A stretch of DNA of 64,000 nucleotides from the NCBI RefSeq assembly GCF_013523165.1, contig NZ_JAAMQI010000004.1, forward strand, positions 124,001 to 188,000, in the 5' to 3' direction. The notes beneath the pieces were generated by a model, which was given only the letters and a program-made list of their open reading frames with translations, was not told where the DNA came from and ran no database searches. The position numbers and the translations under genes were made by a program. The stretch's first letter is position 1. Each line of letters begins with the position of its first letter. Of the stretch, positions 1 to 9,636 are shown piece by piece. Origin of the DNA: Pseudomonas entomophila. Its GTDB lineage: Bacteria; Pseudomonadota; Gammaproteobacteria; Pseudomonadales; Pseudomonadaceae.

Positions 1-278
1 GCGGCGAAGGTCACTTGAAGGTTGAACATCGGTAGCTCGCGGGCCTCGACGAACAGCACCCTGGCCCCTTCCTGGGTCTTCCAGGACTGGATGTCGAAGG
101 TGCGTCGAGCGGGGGCCTTGCCGTCCAGCTCGGCCAGCGAGTGCAGGGCGCCACCAGGGCGCGGCGCGTCCGGCTTGGTGCTGTCGGCCTGGGCCGGGCC
201 GACCAGCAGCAGAGCCAGGGCCAGGGTGAGGCCGCCCAGGCCCAGGGGTAACGAGCGCAGTGCGCGACGATCATTCAT
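1..278 (-). CDS. M16 family peptidase-like protein, second of pair (3' part beyond window)
   Basis: Only the first 92 codons are inside the window; the frame is still open at position 1. It begins MNDRRALRSLPLGL, a signal peptide ending near AQA-DS at residue 31, followed by a linker and the strand motif EEGARVLFVEARELP-like (here TQEGARVLFVEARELPMFN) that opens the inactive-type M16 domain. The start ATG overlaps the stop of the upstream M16 gene by 8 bases, so the two are translationally coupled. By family knowledge such tandem pairs make a two-chain periplasmic zinc protease in which one chain lacks the zinc motif; whether this chain lacks it cannot be seen here. Confidence 0.82.
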   Translation of the reverse strand, partial: MNDRRALRSLPLGLGGLTLALALLLVGPAQADSTKPDAPRPGGALHSLAELDGKAPARRTFDIQSWKTQEGARVLFVEARELPMFNLQVTFA

Positions 279-1626
279 GGGCCGATGCCTCCGGCAGGAC
301 GTGGGCGACGCTCAGGCGTTCGCGGGTGAAATAGGTACGTGCGGCGTTCTGGACGTCCTGAGGCGTCACCTGCTTGAGGGCGTCGAGTTCCTGGTCGATC
401 AGCTTCCACGACAGGCCGACGGTCTCCAGCTGGCCGATGGTGGTGGCCTGGCTGCTGATCGAGTCGCGATCGTAGACCAGCCCGGCGATCACCTGCGCGC
501 GCACGCGCTCGAGCTCTTCGGCACTGGGCGGCGTGGTCTTGAGCTCATCGAGCTGTTGCCAGAGCCCCTGCTCGACGTCGGCCAGGGATTTGTGCTTCTG
601 CACGTTGGGCGTGGCCGAAATCATGAACAGGCTGTCGCCACGCGTGAAGGCGTCATAGTTCGACGAGGCGCCGGCGACCAGTTCCTGGCCGCGTTCCAGG
701 CGCGCCGGCAGGCGGGCGCTGTAGCCACCGTCCAGCAGGGCCGAGATCAGGCGCAGGGCATGCACCTCGCGCGGGTCCTTGGCGGTGGCCAGGCCCGGTA
801 CGTTGAAGCCATAGAGCAGCATCGGCAGTTGAGTCTGCAGGTGCAGGGTCAGCTGCCGCTGGCCGGCATCGGCCAGTTCGATCGGCAGCTTGGCCGGCGG
901 TACCTCACGCTTGGGAATCGCGCCGAAGTACTGCTGCGCCAGGCCCTTGACCTCGTCGGCCGTCACGTCGCCGACCACCACCAGGGTGGCGTTGTTGGGG
1001 GCGTACCAGGAGGCGTACCAGTGGCGCAGTTCCTCGACCTTCATGCGCTCGAGGTCGGCCATCCAGCCGATGGTCGGCGTATGGTAGCCGCTGGCCGGGT
1101 AGGCCATGGCGCGGAACCGCTCGAAGGCCTTGCCAGCCGGCCTGTCGTCGGTGCGCAGGCGACGTTCCTCTTTGATCACCTCGATTTCACGGCTGAACTC
1201 ATCGGCCGGCAGACGCAGGCTGGACATGCGATCGGCCTCCAGCTCCAGGGCGACCGGCAGGCGGTCGCGCGCCAAGACCTGGTAGTAGGCGGTGTAATCG
1301 TCGCTGGTGAAGGCGTTTTCCTCGGCGCCCAGGTCACGCAGGACCCGCGAGGCTTCGCCAGGCCCGAGCTTGGCGCTGCCTTTGAACATCATGTGCTCGA
1401 GGGCGTGGGACAGGCCGGTCTGGCCTGGCGTCTCGTAGCTCGACCCGACCTTGTACCAGATCTGGGACACCACCACGGGCGCGCGATGGTCCTCGCGCAC
1501 GACCACCTTGAGGCCGTTGTCCAGGGTGAATTCATGGGTGGGTTGAGCGGTGGCGGCATGGCCCGTCAGGGGCAAGCAGAGCGCGCTGAGCAACAGGCCA
1601 GCGGCGCGGCGAGCGAGAGCATTCAT
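271..1626 (-). CDS. M16 family zinc metallopeptidase (pitrilysin/insulinase type), secreted
   Basis: A 451-residue protein with a signal peptide (residues 1-25, cleaved near GHA-AT). The inverted zinc motif HxxEH is intact (His74, Glu77, His78 in HALEHMMFKGS), and the EENAFTSDDYTAYY segment of active M16 N-domains follows. The C-terminal M16 domain covers roughly residues 195-430. Start at ATG 1626 was chosen because it opens the signal peptide; the frame stays open far upstream but only as antisense of ftsY. It is divergent from ftsY across a 231-base gap and couples to a second M16 gene. Predicted periplasmic peptidase; natural substrate unknown. Confidence 0.9.
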   Translation of the reverse strand: MNALARRAAGLLLSALCLPLTGHAATAQPTHEFTLDNGLKVVVREDHRAPVVVSQIWYKVGSSYETPGQTGLSHALEHMMFKGSAKLGPGEASRVLRDLGAEENAFTSDDYTAYYQVLARDRLPVALELEADRMSSLRLPADEFSREIEVIKEERRLRTDDRPAGKAFERFRAMAYPASGYHTPTIGWMADLERMKVEELRHWYASWYAPNNATLVVVGDVTADEVKGLAQQYFGAIPKREVPPAKLPIELADAGQRQLTLHLQTQLPMLLYGFNVPGLATAKDPREVHALRLISALLDGGYSARLPARLERGQELVAGASSNYDAFTRGDSLFMISATPNVQKHKSLADVEQGLWQQLDELKTTPPSAEELERVRAQVIAGLVYDRDSISSQATTIGQLETVGLSWKLIDQELDALKQVTPQDVQNAARTYFTRERLSVAHVLPEASAHE

Positions 1627-1857
1627 ACGTTGTTTAACCTGTAGGGCGGCCAGCGCGGACTTAGCGTCCGTGGGCCAGGAGGTGCTAGGATACTGATCCG
1701 CTTGCCTGGCGACCATGCCTGTTGCCGTTCTCGCCCCGCAGGCCTCACGACAAAACATTGCGCATGAACCAGGCGGATTCAAAATAGTCTGTTCTGCATT
1801 TGAAGAATTCCGATGCGCCACTGGTGGCGGATCGCTTGCCTGAGATAGCCGTCTCCC

Positions 1858-3453
1858 ATGTTTGGTTCCAACGACGACAAGAAAGCCCCGGCCGATGCTG
1901 GTGGTAAAAAAGGCCTGTTCAGCTGGTTTCGCAAGAAGCCGCAGACCCCTGTCGCCGAGCCGTCGGCACCCGAGCCTGTAGCCCCATCGGCCGCCGAGGC
2001 GCCGGCCGTCACCGCGGATGCACCGACGGTGGCGCCGACCGAGCCGCCTGCCATTCCCCCCCGTGCCGAGCCGTTGCCAGAGGCCCCTGTGCAGGCGATG
2101 CCCGAGCACATCGACCCTGACGAGCCGCCGACCGGCAGCCTGGTGCTGCCCGTGGCCGAGGAACCGGTTGCGCTGGTGAGCGACCTGACGCCGCAGCCAC
2201 CGCCGCAGATCCCCGAGCGCCCGGCGTCCGTGTTCGTCGAGCCTACCCCGGTGGAGCCCTCTCCGGTGGCCGTCGAGGTGGCGCCAGAGACGCTGGCCGC
2301 ATCGCCCGTACCGACGGCGCGCATGCCCGAGCCGGCTGTCGTGCCTCCCGTTCCGGTGGCGCCCGTGCCTGTTGCCTCCCCGCCGCCTGTGCCTGCAGCG
2401 CCCACGCCGCGTGAGCCCTCGCCAGCGGCACCCGCGCCCGTCGTTCCACCTGCGCCTGCCGCAACGCCTGAGCCGGAGGTCGAGCCGGCCCCTGCTGCGC
2501 CGGCACGTCAGGAGGAGGCCAAGACCGGTTTCTTCGCCCGCCTCAAGCAAGGCCTGAGCAAGACCAGCGCCAGCATCGGCGAGGGCATGGCCAGCCTGTT
2601 CCTGGGGCGCAAGGCGATCGACGACGACCTGCTCGAGGAAATCGAAACACGCCTGCTGACGGCCGACGTCGGTGTCGAGGCGACCTCGGTGATCGTCCAG
2701 AGCCTGACGCAGAAGGTCGCACGCAAGCAGTTGGCCGATGCCGATGCGCTGTACAAGTCCCTGCAGGACGAACTGGCCGGCCTGCTGCGCCCTGTCGAGC
2801 AGCCCCTGCGCATCCAGTCGCAGAACAAGCCGTTCGTGATCCTGGTCGTCGGGGTCAACGGCGCCGGCAAGACCACCACCATCGGCAAGCTGGCCAAGAA
2901 GCTCCAGCTCGAAGGCAAGAAGGTCATGCTGGCCGCCGGCGACACCTTCCGCGCCGCAGCGGTCGAGCAGTTGCAGGTCTGGGGTGAACGCAACAGCATT
3001 CCGGTCATCGCCCAGCACACCGGTGCCGACTCGGCCTCGGTGATCTTCGACGCCGTGCAGGCCGCCAAGGCGCGCAACATCGACGTGCTGATCGCCGACA
3101 CCGCCGGGCGCTTGCACACCAAGGACAACCTCATGGAGGAGCTCAAGAAGGTTCGCCGCGTCATCGGCAAGCTGGACGCCGACGCGCCCCACGAGGTGCT
3201 GCTGGTGCTCGATGCCGGTACTGGCCAGAACGCCATCAACCAGGCCAAGCACTTCAACCAGAGCGTCGAACTGACCGGCCTGGCGCTGACCAAGCTCGAC
3301 GGTACCGCCAAGGGCGGCGTGATCTTCGCCCTGGCCAAGCAGTTCGGGTTGCCGATCCGCTTCATCGGCGTGGGCGAAGGCATCGACGACTTGCGCACCT
3401 TCGAGGCCGAGCCGTTCGTCAAGGCGCTGTTCGCCGAGCGAGAGCACCCATGA
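1858..3453 (+). CDS. ftsY: Signal recognition particle receptor FtsY
   Basis: SRP receptor GTPase that docks ribosome-SRP complexes at the inner membrane. It is 531 residues long. The first ~215 residues are an acidic Pro/Ala/Val-rich region beginning with a basic GLFSWFRKK membrane-contact patch; the N domain starts near residue 220 ([14 protein letters not shown]) and the G domain carries [10 protein letters not shown] (from residue 332), DTAGR (415) and [10 protein letters not shown] (about 478). It opens an ftsY-ftsE-ftsX operon, overlapping ftsE by 4 bases. The long low-complexity N-terminus is common in pseudomonads and is the only unusual part. Confidence 0.97.
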   Translation: MFGSNDDKKAPADAGGKKGLFSWFRKKPQTPVAEPSAPEPVAPSAAEAPAVTADAPTVAPTEPPAIPPRAEPLPEAPVQAMPEHIDPDEPPTGSLVLPVAEEPVALVSDLTPQPPPQIPERPASVFVEPTPVEPSPVAVEVAPETLAASPVPTARMPEPAVVPPVPVAPVPVASPPPVPAAPTPREPSPAAPAPVVPPAPAATPEPEVEPAPAAPARQEEAKTGFFARLKQGLSKTSASIGEGMASLFLGRKAIDDDLLEEIETRLLTADVGVEATSVIVQSLTQKVARKQLADADALYKSLQDELAGLLRPVEQPLRIQSQNKPFVILVVGVNGAGKTTTIGKLAKKLQLEGKKVMLAAGDTFRAAAVEQLQVWGERNSIPVIAQHTGADSASVIFDAVQAAKARNIDVLIADTAGRLHTKDNLMEELKKVRRVIGKLDADAPHEVLLVLDAGTGQNAINQAKHFNQSVELTGLALTKLDGTAKGGVIFALAKQFGLPIRFIGVGEGIDDLRTFEAEPFVKALFAEREHP

Positions 3454-4121
3454 TTCGCTTCGAACAGGTTGCCAAGCGCTACCCCAACGGCCACATCGGC
3501 CTGCACGAGCTGAGCTTTCGTGCGCGCCGCGGCGAATTCCTGTTCGTGACCGGCCACTCCGGCGCCGGCAAGAGCACCTTGCTGCGCCTGCTGTTGGCGA
3601 TGGAGCGACCGACCAGCGGCAAGTTGCTGCTGGCCGGGCAGGACCTGGGCCAGATCACCAATGCACAGATCCCGTTCCTGCGGCGCCAGATCGGTGTGGT
3701 GTTCCAGAACCACCAGTTGCTGTTCGATCGCACGGTCTTCAACAACATCGCCCTGCCATTGCAGATACTCGGCCTGTCCAAGGACGAAATCGCCAAGCGT
3801 GTCGATTCGGCGCTCGAGCGGGTCTCGCTGAGCGACAAGGGCGAGCTGTTCCCGGCGGACCTGTCCACCGGGCAGCAGCAGCGCGTCGGGATCGCCCGTG
3901 CCATCGTTCACCAGCCGGCCTTGCTGCTGGCCGACGAACCGACCGGTAACCTCGACCCGCGCCTGGCGGCCGAGATCATGGGCGTGTTCGAAGACATCAA
4001 CCGGCTGGGCACCACCGTGCTGATCGCCAGTCACGACCTGGCCCTCATCGCCCGCATGCGCCACCGCATGCTGACCTTGCAGCGCGGCCGACTGATCGGC
4101 GACGGGGAGGCCGGACAATGA
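3450..4121 (+). CDS. ftsE: Cell division ATP-binding protein FtsE
   Basis: ABC-type ATPase that works with FtsX at the division septum to switch on periplasmic peptidoglycan hydrolases through EnvC-like activators. The 223 residues hold Walker A GHSGAGKST (35-43), a Q loop (VVFQNHQL), signature LSTGQQQRV and Walker B ALLLADEPTG, with the switch His in IASHD. The length is typical. ATG overlaps the ftsY stop by 4 bases, and its own stop overlaps ftsX by 4 bases, indicating translational coupling of the three genes. Confidence 0.97.
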   Translation: MIRFEQVAKRYPNGHIGLHELSFRARRGEFLFVTGHSGAGKSTLLRLLLAMERPTSGKLLLAGQDLGQITNAQIPFLRRQIGVVFQNHQLLFDRTVFNNIALPLQILGLSKDEIAKRVDSALERVSLSDKGELFPADLSTGQQQRVGIARAIVHQPALLLADEPTGNLDPRLAAEIMGVFEDINRLGTTVLIASHDLALIARMRHRMLTLQRGRLIGDGEAGQ

Positions 4122-5143
4122 GCGAGATTCGTAGCCCCAAGGTGTCCGAGCGCGTCGCGCCGAAGGCCGCCGATGCCAAGCCTGCCAAGAAGCGCGGCTC
4201 GCACGACGACGATGGGCCGGAGTTCAAGGCCCTGCTGCGTGCCTGGGTGGAAAGCCACCGGGCCAGCCTGGCCGACAGCCTGCGGCGCCTGGGCAAGCAG
4301 CCGATCGGCAGTTTCTTCACCTGCCTGGTGATGGCCGTGGCGCTGAGCATGCCCATGGGTCTGTCGCTGCTGCTGAAGAACGTCGAGCGCCTGGGCGGCT
4401 CCTGGCAACGCGCCGCGCAGATTTCCCTGTACCTGAAACTCGACGCCACTGGCGCCCAGGGCGAAGCCCTGCGGTCGCAGATCGCTGGCATGCCGGGCGT
4501 CGCGGATGCGCACTACGTCAGCCGCGAGCAGGCGCTGGACGAGTTCCAGCAGCAGTCGGGGCTTGGCGAAGCATTGCGCGAGCTGCCGGACAACCCGCTG
4601 CCTGGCGTGGTGGTGGTGACCCCGACCGAGGTCGACAAGCCGGCGCTCGAGGCCTTGCGTCAGCGCCTGGCGGAACTGCCGCGGGTCGAGGTCGCGCAGC
4701 TCGACCTGGTCTGGGTCGAGCGCCTGGCCGCGATCCTCAAGTTGGGCGATCGCTTCGTCTTCGGCCTGGCCGTGCTATTGATTTCCGCCTTGCTGTTAGT
4801 AATTGGTAACACTATTCGTCTACACATCGAGAACCGCCGGATCGAGATCGAAGTGATCAAGCTGGTGGGCGGTACCGACAGCTACGTGCGTCGGCCTTTT
4901 CTGTACATGGGCGCGCTCTATGGCCTGGGTGCGGGCGTGCTGGCCTGGGGTATCCTGGCCTTCGCGTTGAACTGGCTCAACGATGCCGTGGTGGGGCTTT
5001 CCGACCTCTACGGCAGCGACTTCGCCCTGGCAGGTGTGCCAGGAGCCGATGGACTTTCACTCTTGATCGGTGCTGTACTGTTGGGGTATATCGGTGCATG
5101 GATCGCCGTGGCTCGTCACCTGAACGAGCTGGCGCCACGTTAA
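4118..5143 (+). CDS. ftsX: Cell division protein FtsX
   Basis: Membrane partner of FtsE. The 341 residues start with a basic cytoplasmic tail, then TM1 at about 65-86, a periplasmic domain of about 110 residues, and three TMs near 212-233, 264-287 and 310-330 separated by short loops, the standard FtsX/MacB-like topology. It transmits FtsE ATPase state to periplasmic amidase activators. Last gene of the ftsYEX operon; rpoH follows after 108 bases that contain inverted repeats. Confidence 0.96.
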   Translation: MSEIRSPKVSERVAPKAADAKPAKKRGSHDDDGPEFKALLRAWVESHRASLADSLRRLGKQPIGSFFTCLVMAVALSMPMGLSLLLKNVERLGGSWQRAAQISLYLKLDATGAQGEALRSQIAGMPGVADAHYVSREQALDEFQQQSGLGEALRELPDNPLPGVVVVTPTEVDKPALEALRQRLAELPRVEVAQLDLVWVERLAAILKLGDRFVFGLAVLLISALLLVIGNTIRLHIENRRIEIEVIKLVGGTDSYVRRPFLYMGALYGLGAGVLAWGILAFALNWLNDAVVGLSDLYGSDFALAGVPGADGLSLLIGAVLLGYIGAWIAVARHLNELAPR

Positions 5144-5151
5144 GTCTGTTC

Positions 5152-5211
5152 GCCAACATTAAGCCTTTTTCACGACCGGAACTTGCCCTGCGGGTTCTGG
5201 TCAATGTTGGC
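5152..5211 (+). promoter_or_regulatory. Bipartite inverted repeat in the ftsX-rpoH gap (possible rpoH leader RNA structure)
   Basis: GCCAACATT (5152-5160) is a perfect inverted copy of AATGTTGGC (5203-5211). Nested inside, GACCGGAAC (5174-5182) pairs with GTTCTGGTC (5194-5202) with one G-U. The inner 3' arm directly abuts the outer 3' arm, so both helices could stack, with a 13-base bulge on the 5' side. The 3' end is 41 bases before the rpoH ATG and is not followed by a T run, so a simple terminator for ftsX is unlikely. A role in rpoH expression is inference. Confidence 0.5.
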
Positions 5212-5251
5212 AGTGCCATGAGCACATTTTCAGTGAGTCGGAGGTTCTTGA

Positions 5252-6106
<855 letters not shown>

Positions 6107-6121
6107 TCGTTCGGGCAGCAG

Positions 6122-6164
6122 GACGAAGGGGAGCAGGCCGGGTATCGGCCTGCTCCCCTTCGTC
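6122..6164 (+). terminator. Long perfect hairpin after rpoH
   Basis: An 18-base perfect stem (6122-6139 with 6147-6164, loop of 7) lies between the convergent rpoH and mtgA genes. The tail GTTTCG is only weakly T-rich, but the stem length and convergent position support a bidirectional intrinsic terminator. Confidence 0.75.
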
Positions 6165-6179
6165 GTTTCGGGTGGTCGC

Positions 6180-6917
6180 TCAGCGTTCGTTGGCCAGTTC
6201 GCTTGAGCGCGATGGGCGCGTGCCTTGCAACTGCAGCAGATAGGCGGAACCGCCAAGCTGGCTCATCTGCCGCTGGATCCAGCTGGCCCGGCCTGCCACG
6301 TATGTGCTGGGTCGGCTGGCGCTCCAGCGCAGCGGGCTGGGCAGCACGGCGGCCAACTGGCTGGCCTGCTGGCGAGAGAGCCGGTCGGCGTCGACCTTGA
6401 AGTGGTACTGCGCCGCAGCCTGGGCGCCGAAGACGCCAGGGCCCCATTCGACGCTGTTGAGGTAGACCTCCAGGATCCGTTCCTTCGACCAGAACAGCTC
6501 GATCAGCCCGGTGAACCAGGCCTCCAGGGCCTTGCGGGGCCAGCTGCGCCCCGGCCACAGGAACAGGTTCTTCGCCACCTGCTGGCTCAAGGTACTGGCC
6601 CCGCGCAGGCTGCCGCCCTGTTCGTTGTGCAACAGCGCTGCGCGGATGGCCGGGATGTCGAAGCCGTGGTGCTCGGCGAACTTCTGGTCTTCACCGGCGA
6701 TCACCGCCAGCTTCAGCGGGTCGGCGATGCGCTCCAGGGGGCGCCACTCGCGCTGCAGGTCGATGGGCGCGTCGCCGAACCATGACTGCACCTTGCGCTC
6801 GACCATCAACGCGGTGCCAGGCGGCGGTAGCCAGCGCAGCAGGATCACCAGCACGACGCTGGCGGCGGCGAACCAGAGCAGGACGAAGGCGAGTCGGCGA
6901 AGCAGGGAGGTCAGCAT
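6180..6917 (-). CDS. mtgA: Monofunctional biosynthetic peptidoglycan transglycosylase
   Basis: Polymerises lipid II into glycan strands at the inner membrane. The 245-residue protein has one N-terminal TM (about 8-32) and a GT51 domain with the catalytic AGEDQKFAEHHGFD motif, GASTLSQQVAKNLFL, WPRKALEAWFTGLIE and ILEVYLNSVEWGPG, all family signatures. No transpeptidase domain is present. Start ATG 6917 gives the usual MLTSLLRRL N-terminus. It is divergent from the DUF423 gene and convergent with rpoH. Confidence 0.95.
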   Translation of the reverse strand: MLTSLLRRLAFVLLWFAAASVVLVILLRWLPPPGTALMVERKVQSWFGDAPIDLQREWRPLERIADPLKLAVIAGEDQKFAEHHGFDIPAIRAALLHNEQGGSLRGASTLSQQVAKNLFLWPGRSWPRKALEAWFTGLIELFWSKERILEVYLNSVEWGPGVFGAQAAAQYHFKVDADRLSRQQASQLAAVLPSPLRWSASRPSTYVAGRASWIQRQMSQLGGSAYLLQLQGTRPSRSSELANER

Positions 6918-6981
6918 GGCGGTGACTTGGCCGGACGGATGGAACCGGCCATTATACAGACCCCTTTGAAGGAGTCGCCCC

Positions 6982-7353
6982 ATGCTTCGCAGCTTCCTGA
7001 TGCTCGCCGCATTCTTCGGTTTCACCGGCGTCGCGCTGGGCGCCTTCGCCGCCCACGGGCTGAAGAACCGACTGAGCGCCGAGTACCTGGCGATCTTTCA
7101 CACCGGTGTGCTCTACCAGCTGGTCCATGCGCTGGCCCTGTTGGGTGTCGCCGTGCTGTGCGCCCACCTGCCAGGGCGACTGATGGGCTGGGCCGGTGGC
7201 CTGTTCACGCTGGGCATCGTCCTGTTCTCCGGCAGCCTGTACCTGCTGACCCTGACCGGCGTGAGCAAGCTGGGCATCATCACGCCCTTCGGCGGCCTGT
7301 GCTTGCTGGGCGGTTGGTTCTGCCTGGGGCTCGCGGCCTGGCGCCTGGTGTGA
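6982..7353 (+). CDS. DUF423 (YgdD-like) small membrane protein
   Basis: A 123-residue hydrophobic protein with about four TMs. The N-terminal GALGAFGAHGL-type signature appears as GVALGAFAAHGLKNRL, then AIFHTGVLYQLVHALALL and a conserved GVSKLGIITPFGGLCLLGGW segment near the C-terminus. These match the DUF423 family, whose molecular role is not known. A good AAGGAG lies 8 bases before ATG. It faces away from mtgA and precedes thiS in the same direction. Confidence 0.9.
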   Translation: MLRSFLMLAAFFGFTGVALGAFAAHGLKNRLSAEYLAIFHTGVLYQLVHALALLGVAVLCAHLPGRLMGWAGGLFTLGIVLFSGSLYLLTLTGVSKLGIITPFGGLCLLGGWFCLGLAAWRLV

Positions 7354-7455
7354 GCCAGGGAGCCGGCCCGTGGGACGAATGGCGTGGGGCGCCCTTGGGT
7401 TCAGGTGCGGATCGGGGCTAGAATGCGGGCCCCAAAGAACAGTGGTGCTCGTGCC

Positions 7456-7656
7456 ATGCGCATTCAACTGAACGGTGAACCCTACGACGTCCCGGAGGGC
7501 GAGAGCGTCTCGGCCCTGCTGGCTCGGCTCGACCTGGCCGGTCGCCGGGTCGCCGTGGAACTCAACCAGGACATCGTGCCGCGCAGCCTGCATGAAGGCA
7601 CGCTGCTCACCGAAGGCGACCACGTCGAGGTGGTTCACGCCATTGGCGGCGGCTGA
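7456..7656 (+). CDS. thiS: Sulfur carrier protein ThiS
   Basis: Ubiquitin-like sulfur carrier for thiazole formation in thiamine synthesis. It has 66 residues, the usual size, beginning [12 protein letters not shown] and ending in the required Gly-Gly (AIGGG) that is adenylated and thiocarboxylated by ThiF. An earlier in-frame ATG at 7384 was rejected because family members start here. thiG follows after 53 bases, an expected partner. I saw no TPP riboswitch upstream. Confidence 0.95.
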   Translation: MRIQLNGEPYDVPEGESVSALLARLDLAGRRVAVELNQDIVPRSLHEGTLLTEGDHVEVVHAIGGG

Positions 7657-7709
7657 GCCGGCGGACGCCGACGGCCCGCAGGCCCTGCAACCTTTTCAGA
7701 GGAACAATG

Positions 7710-8504
7710 ATGAGCAACCTTCGCAGCGACACGCCGTTCACCCTGGCCGGCCGCACCTTCGGCTCGCGCCTGCTGGTCGGCACGGGCAAGTACCGTGACT
7801 TGGAAGAGACCCGTCTGGCCATCGAAGCCTCGGGGGCCGAAATCGTCACCGTGGCCGTGCGTCGCACCAACATCGGCCAGAACCCGGGCGAGCCCAACCT
7901 GCTGGACGTGCTGCCGCCGGACCGTTACACCATCCTGCCGAACACCGCAGGCTGCTATGACGCCGTCGAAGCCGTGCGCACCTGCCGTTTGGCCCGCGAA
8001 CTGCTCGATGGGCACAACCTGGTCAAGCTGGAAGTGCTGGCCGACCAGAAGACCCTGTTCCCCAACGTCATCGAGACCCTCAAGGCCGCCGACGTGCTGG
8101 TCAAGGACGGTTTCGACGTGATGGTCTACACCAGCGACGATCCGATCATCGCCCGCCAGCTGGCCGAAGCCGGCTGCATCGCGGTGATGCCGTTGGCGGG
8201 CCTGATCGGCACCGGGCTGGGCATCTGCAACCCCTACAACCTGCAGATCATCCTCGAAGAATCCAAGGTGCCGGTGCTGGTCGATGCCGGCGTCGGCACC
8301 GCGTCCGATGCCACCATCGCCATGGAAATGGGCTGCGAGGCCGTACTGATGAACTCGGCCATCGCCCACGCCCAGCAACCGGTGATGATGGCCGAAGCCA
8401 TGAAGCATGCCATCGTCGCCGGGCGCCTGGCCTACCTGGCCGGTCGCATGCCGAAAAAACTCTATGCCAGCGCGTCCTCGCCGCTGGAAGGCCTGATCAA
8501 GTAA
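7710..8504 (+). CDS. thiG: Thiazole synthase ThiG
   Basis: TIM-barrel enzyme that builds the thiazole phosphate moiety from deoxyxylulose phosphate, dehydroglycine and ThiS thiocarboxylate. The 264 residues include [15 protein letters not shown], the Schiff-base lysine region [16 protein letters not shown], and phosphate-binding [13 protein letters not shown] and MNSAIAHAQ. Two adjacent ATGs exist (7707 and 7710); the second has better spacing from AGAGG and gives the MSNLRSD start seen in relatives. It sits in a thiS-thiG-trmB run. Confidence 0.96.
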   Translation: MSNLRSDTPFTLAGRTFGSRLLVGTGKYRDLEETRLAIEASGAEIVTVAVRRTNIGQNPGEPNLLDVLPPDRYTILPNTAGCYDAVEAVRTCRLARELLDGHNLVKLEVLADQKTLFPNVIETLKAADVLVKDGFDVMVYTSDDPIIARQLAEAGCIAVMPLAGLIGTGLGICNPYNLQIILEESKVPVLVDAGVGTASDATIAMEMGCEAVLMNSAIAHAQQPVMMAEAMKHAIVAGRLAYLAGRMPKKLYASASSPLEGLIK

Positions 8505-8513
8505 GAGCCCCTG

Positions 8514-9233
8514 ATGACTGAATCGCAAGAAACGCTGATCCCCGAAGACGGCGAAGCGCGCCCCCAGCGCCGTATCAAGAGTTTCGTGATGCGCGCCGGG
8601 CGCATGACCGAAGGCCAGCAGCGCGGCCTGGACCAGGGCGGGCCGCTGTACATCCTGCCGCTGGCGGACAGTGTCGTGGACTACGACCAGGTGTTCGGGC
8701 GCTCGGCGCCGCGCACCCTGGAGATCGGTTTCGGCATGGGCCATTCCCTGCTGGAGATGGCCGCCGCCGCGCCTGAGCAGGACTTCATCGGCGTCGAGGT
8801 GCATCGGCCCGGTGTCGGTGCACTACTCAATGGGGTGCTGACCCAGGGGCTGACCAACCTGCGCGTGTACGACTGCGACGCCATCGAGGTGCTCAACCGC
8901 TGCGTGGCGGATGACAGCCTCGACCGCTTGATGCTGTTCTTCCCCGATCCGTGGCACAAGGCGCGCCATCACAAGCGCCGCATCGTCCAGGCCGGCTTCG
9001 CCGAACTGGTGCGTCGCAAGCTCAAGGTCGGCGGCGTGTTCCACATGGCGACCGACTGGGAGCCGTATGCCGAGTACATGCTGGAGGTGATGCAGGCCGC
9101 ACCGGGCTATCGCAACCAGGCGGCCGACGATGCCTACGTGCCTCGTCCGCCGGAGCGGCCGATCACCAAGTTCGAGCGCCGCGGCGAGCGGCTCGGTCAT
9201 GGTGTCTGGGACTTGAAATTCGAGAAGGTCTAG
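8514..9233 (+). CDS. trmB: tRNA (guanine-N7-)-methyltransferase
   Basis: Makes m7G46 in the tRNA variable loop using S-adenosylmethionine. The 239 residues carry the basic N-terminal segment [16 protein letters not shown] motif [15 protein letters not shown], and TrmB signatures [16 protein letters not shown] and [14 protein letters not shown]. It starts 9 bases after the thiG stop and is probably co-transcribed, an arrangement common in pseudomonads. Confidence 0.96.
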   Translation: MTESQETLIPEDGEARPQRRIKSFVMRAGRMTEGQQRGLDQGGPLYILPLADSVVDYDQVFGRSAPRTLEIGFGMGHSLLEMAAAAPEQDFIGVEVHRPGVGALLNGVLTQGLTNLRVYDCDAIEVLNRCVADDSLDRLMLFFPDPWHKARHHKRRIVQAGFAELVRRKLKVGGVFHMATDWEPYAEYMLEVMQAAPGYRNQAADDAYVPRPPERPITKFERRGERLGHGVWDLKFEKV

Positions 9234-9299
9234 GGCGGCAAGGACGCTGATCGATCGGCGCGGTCAGCGACGGGTCGGGGAAGTGCACCGCCAGGTGCT

Positions 9300-9626
9300 T
9301 CAGCCCCGTCGGTCCGCGACGACCCCGATCAGCACGACCACCACCAGCAAGACCGGCCCCAGCGCGTAGTTGCCGAACTGCGCCAGCCCCTTCTCCACCC
9401 ACGGTGTCGCATGGATCAGTGCGGCGCCGCAGCCAACCAGCATCAGGGCCGCCATGGCCGGCACCCGCAGCGCGCCGTTCACCCCACCCAGGCGTTGCTC
9501 TACCGCGCCCTTGAGGTCTGCGCCGAACAGCACCAGCATACAACCGACCAGCGCCAGCGAAATCTCCGACAGGTGACCGCGACTCCAGTGCGACACGTTC
9601 GAGAGCAGGTCCAGCATCACATCCAT
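9300..9626 (-). CDS. DUF3392 family small membrane protein
   Basis: A 108-residue protein with three predicted TMs (about 22-40, 52-72, 85-104) and the DUF3392-like segments LSEISLALVGCMLVLFGADLKG and NYALGPVLLVVVVLIGVVADRRG. The family is uncharacterised. GAGGAA precedes the ATG at a normal distance. It lies 10 bases downstream of hemW on the same strand, so it is likely the last gene of a metX-metW-rdgB-hemW run. Confidence 0.85.
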   Translation of the reverse strand: MDVMLDLLSNVSHWSRGHLSEISLALVGCMLVLFGADLKGAVEQRLGGVNGALRVPAMAALMLVGCGAALIHATPWVEKGLAQFGNYALGPVLLVVVVLIGVVADRRG

Positions 9627-9636
9627 GGAAGGTTCC

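Noticed and set aside
1627..3447. Upstream continuation of the M16 peptidase frame across ftsY on the minus strand.
   Set aside because: The signal peptide fixes the start at 1626; the extension is low-complexity Arg/Gly/His sequence antisense to ftsY.
7354..7455. TPP riboswitch before thiS.
   Set aside because: The gap is only 102 bases and lacks the conserved CTGAGA and ACCTGATCTGG-like THI-box elements.
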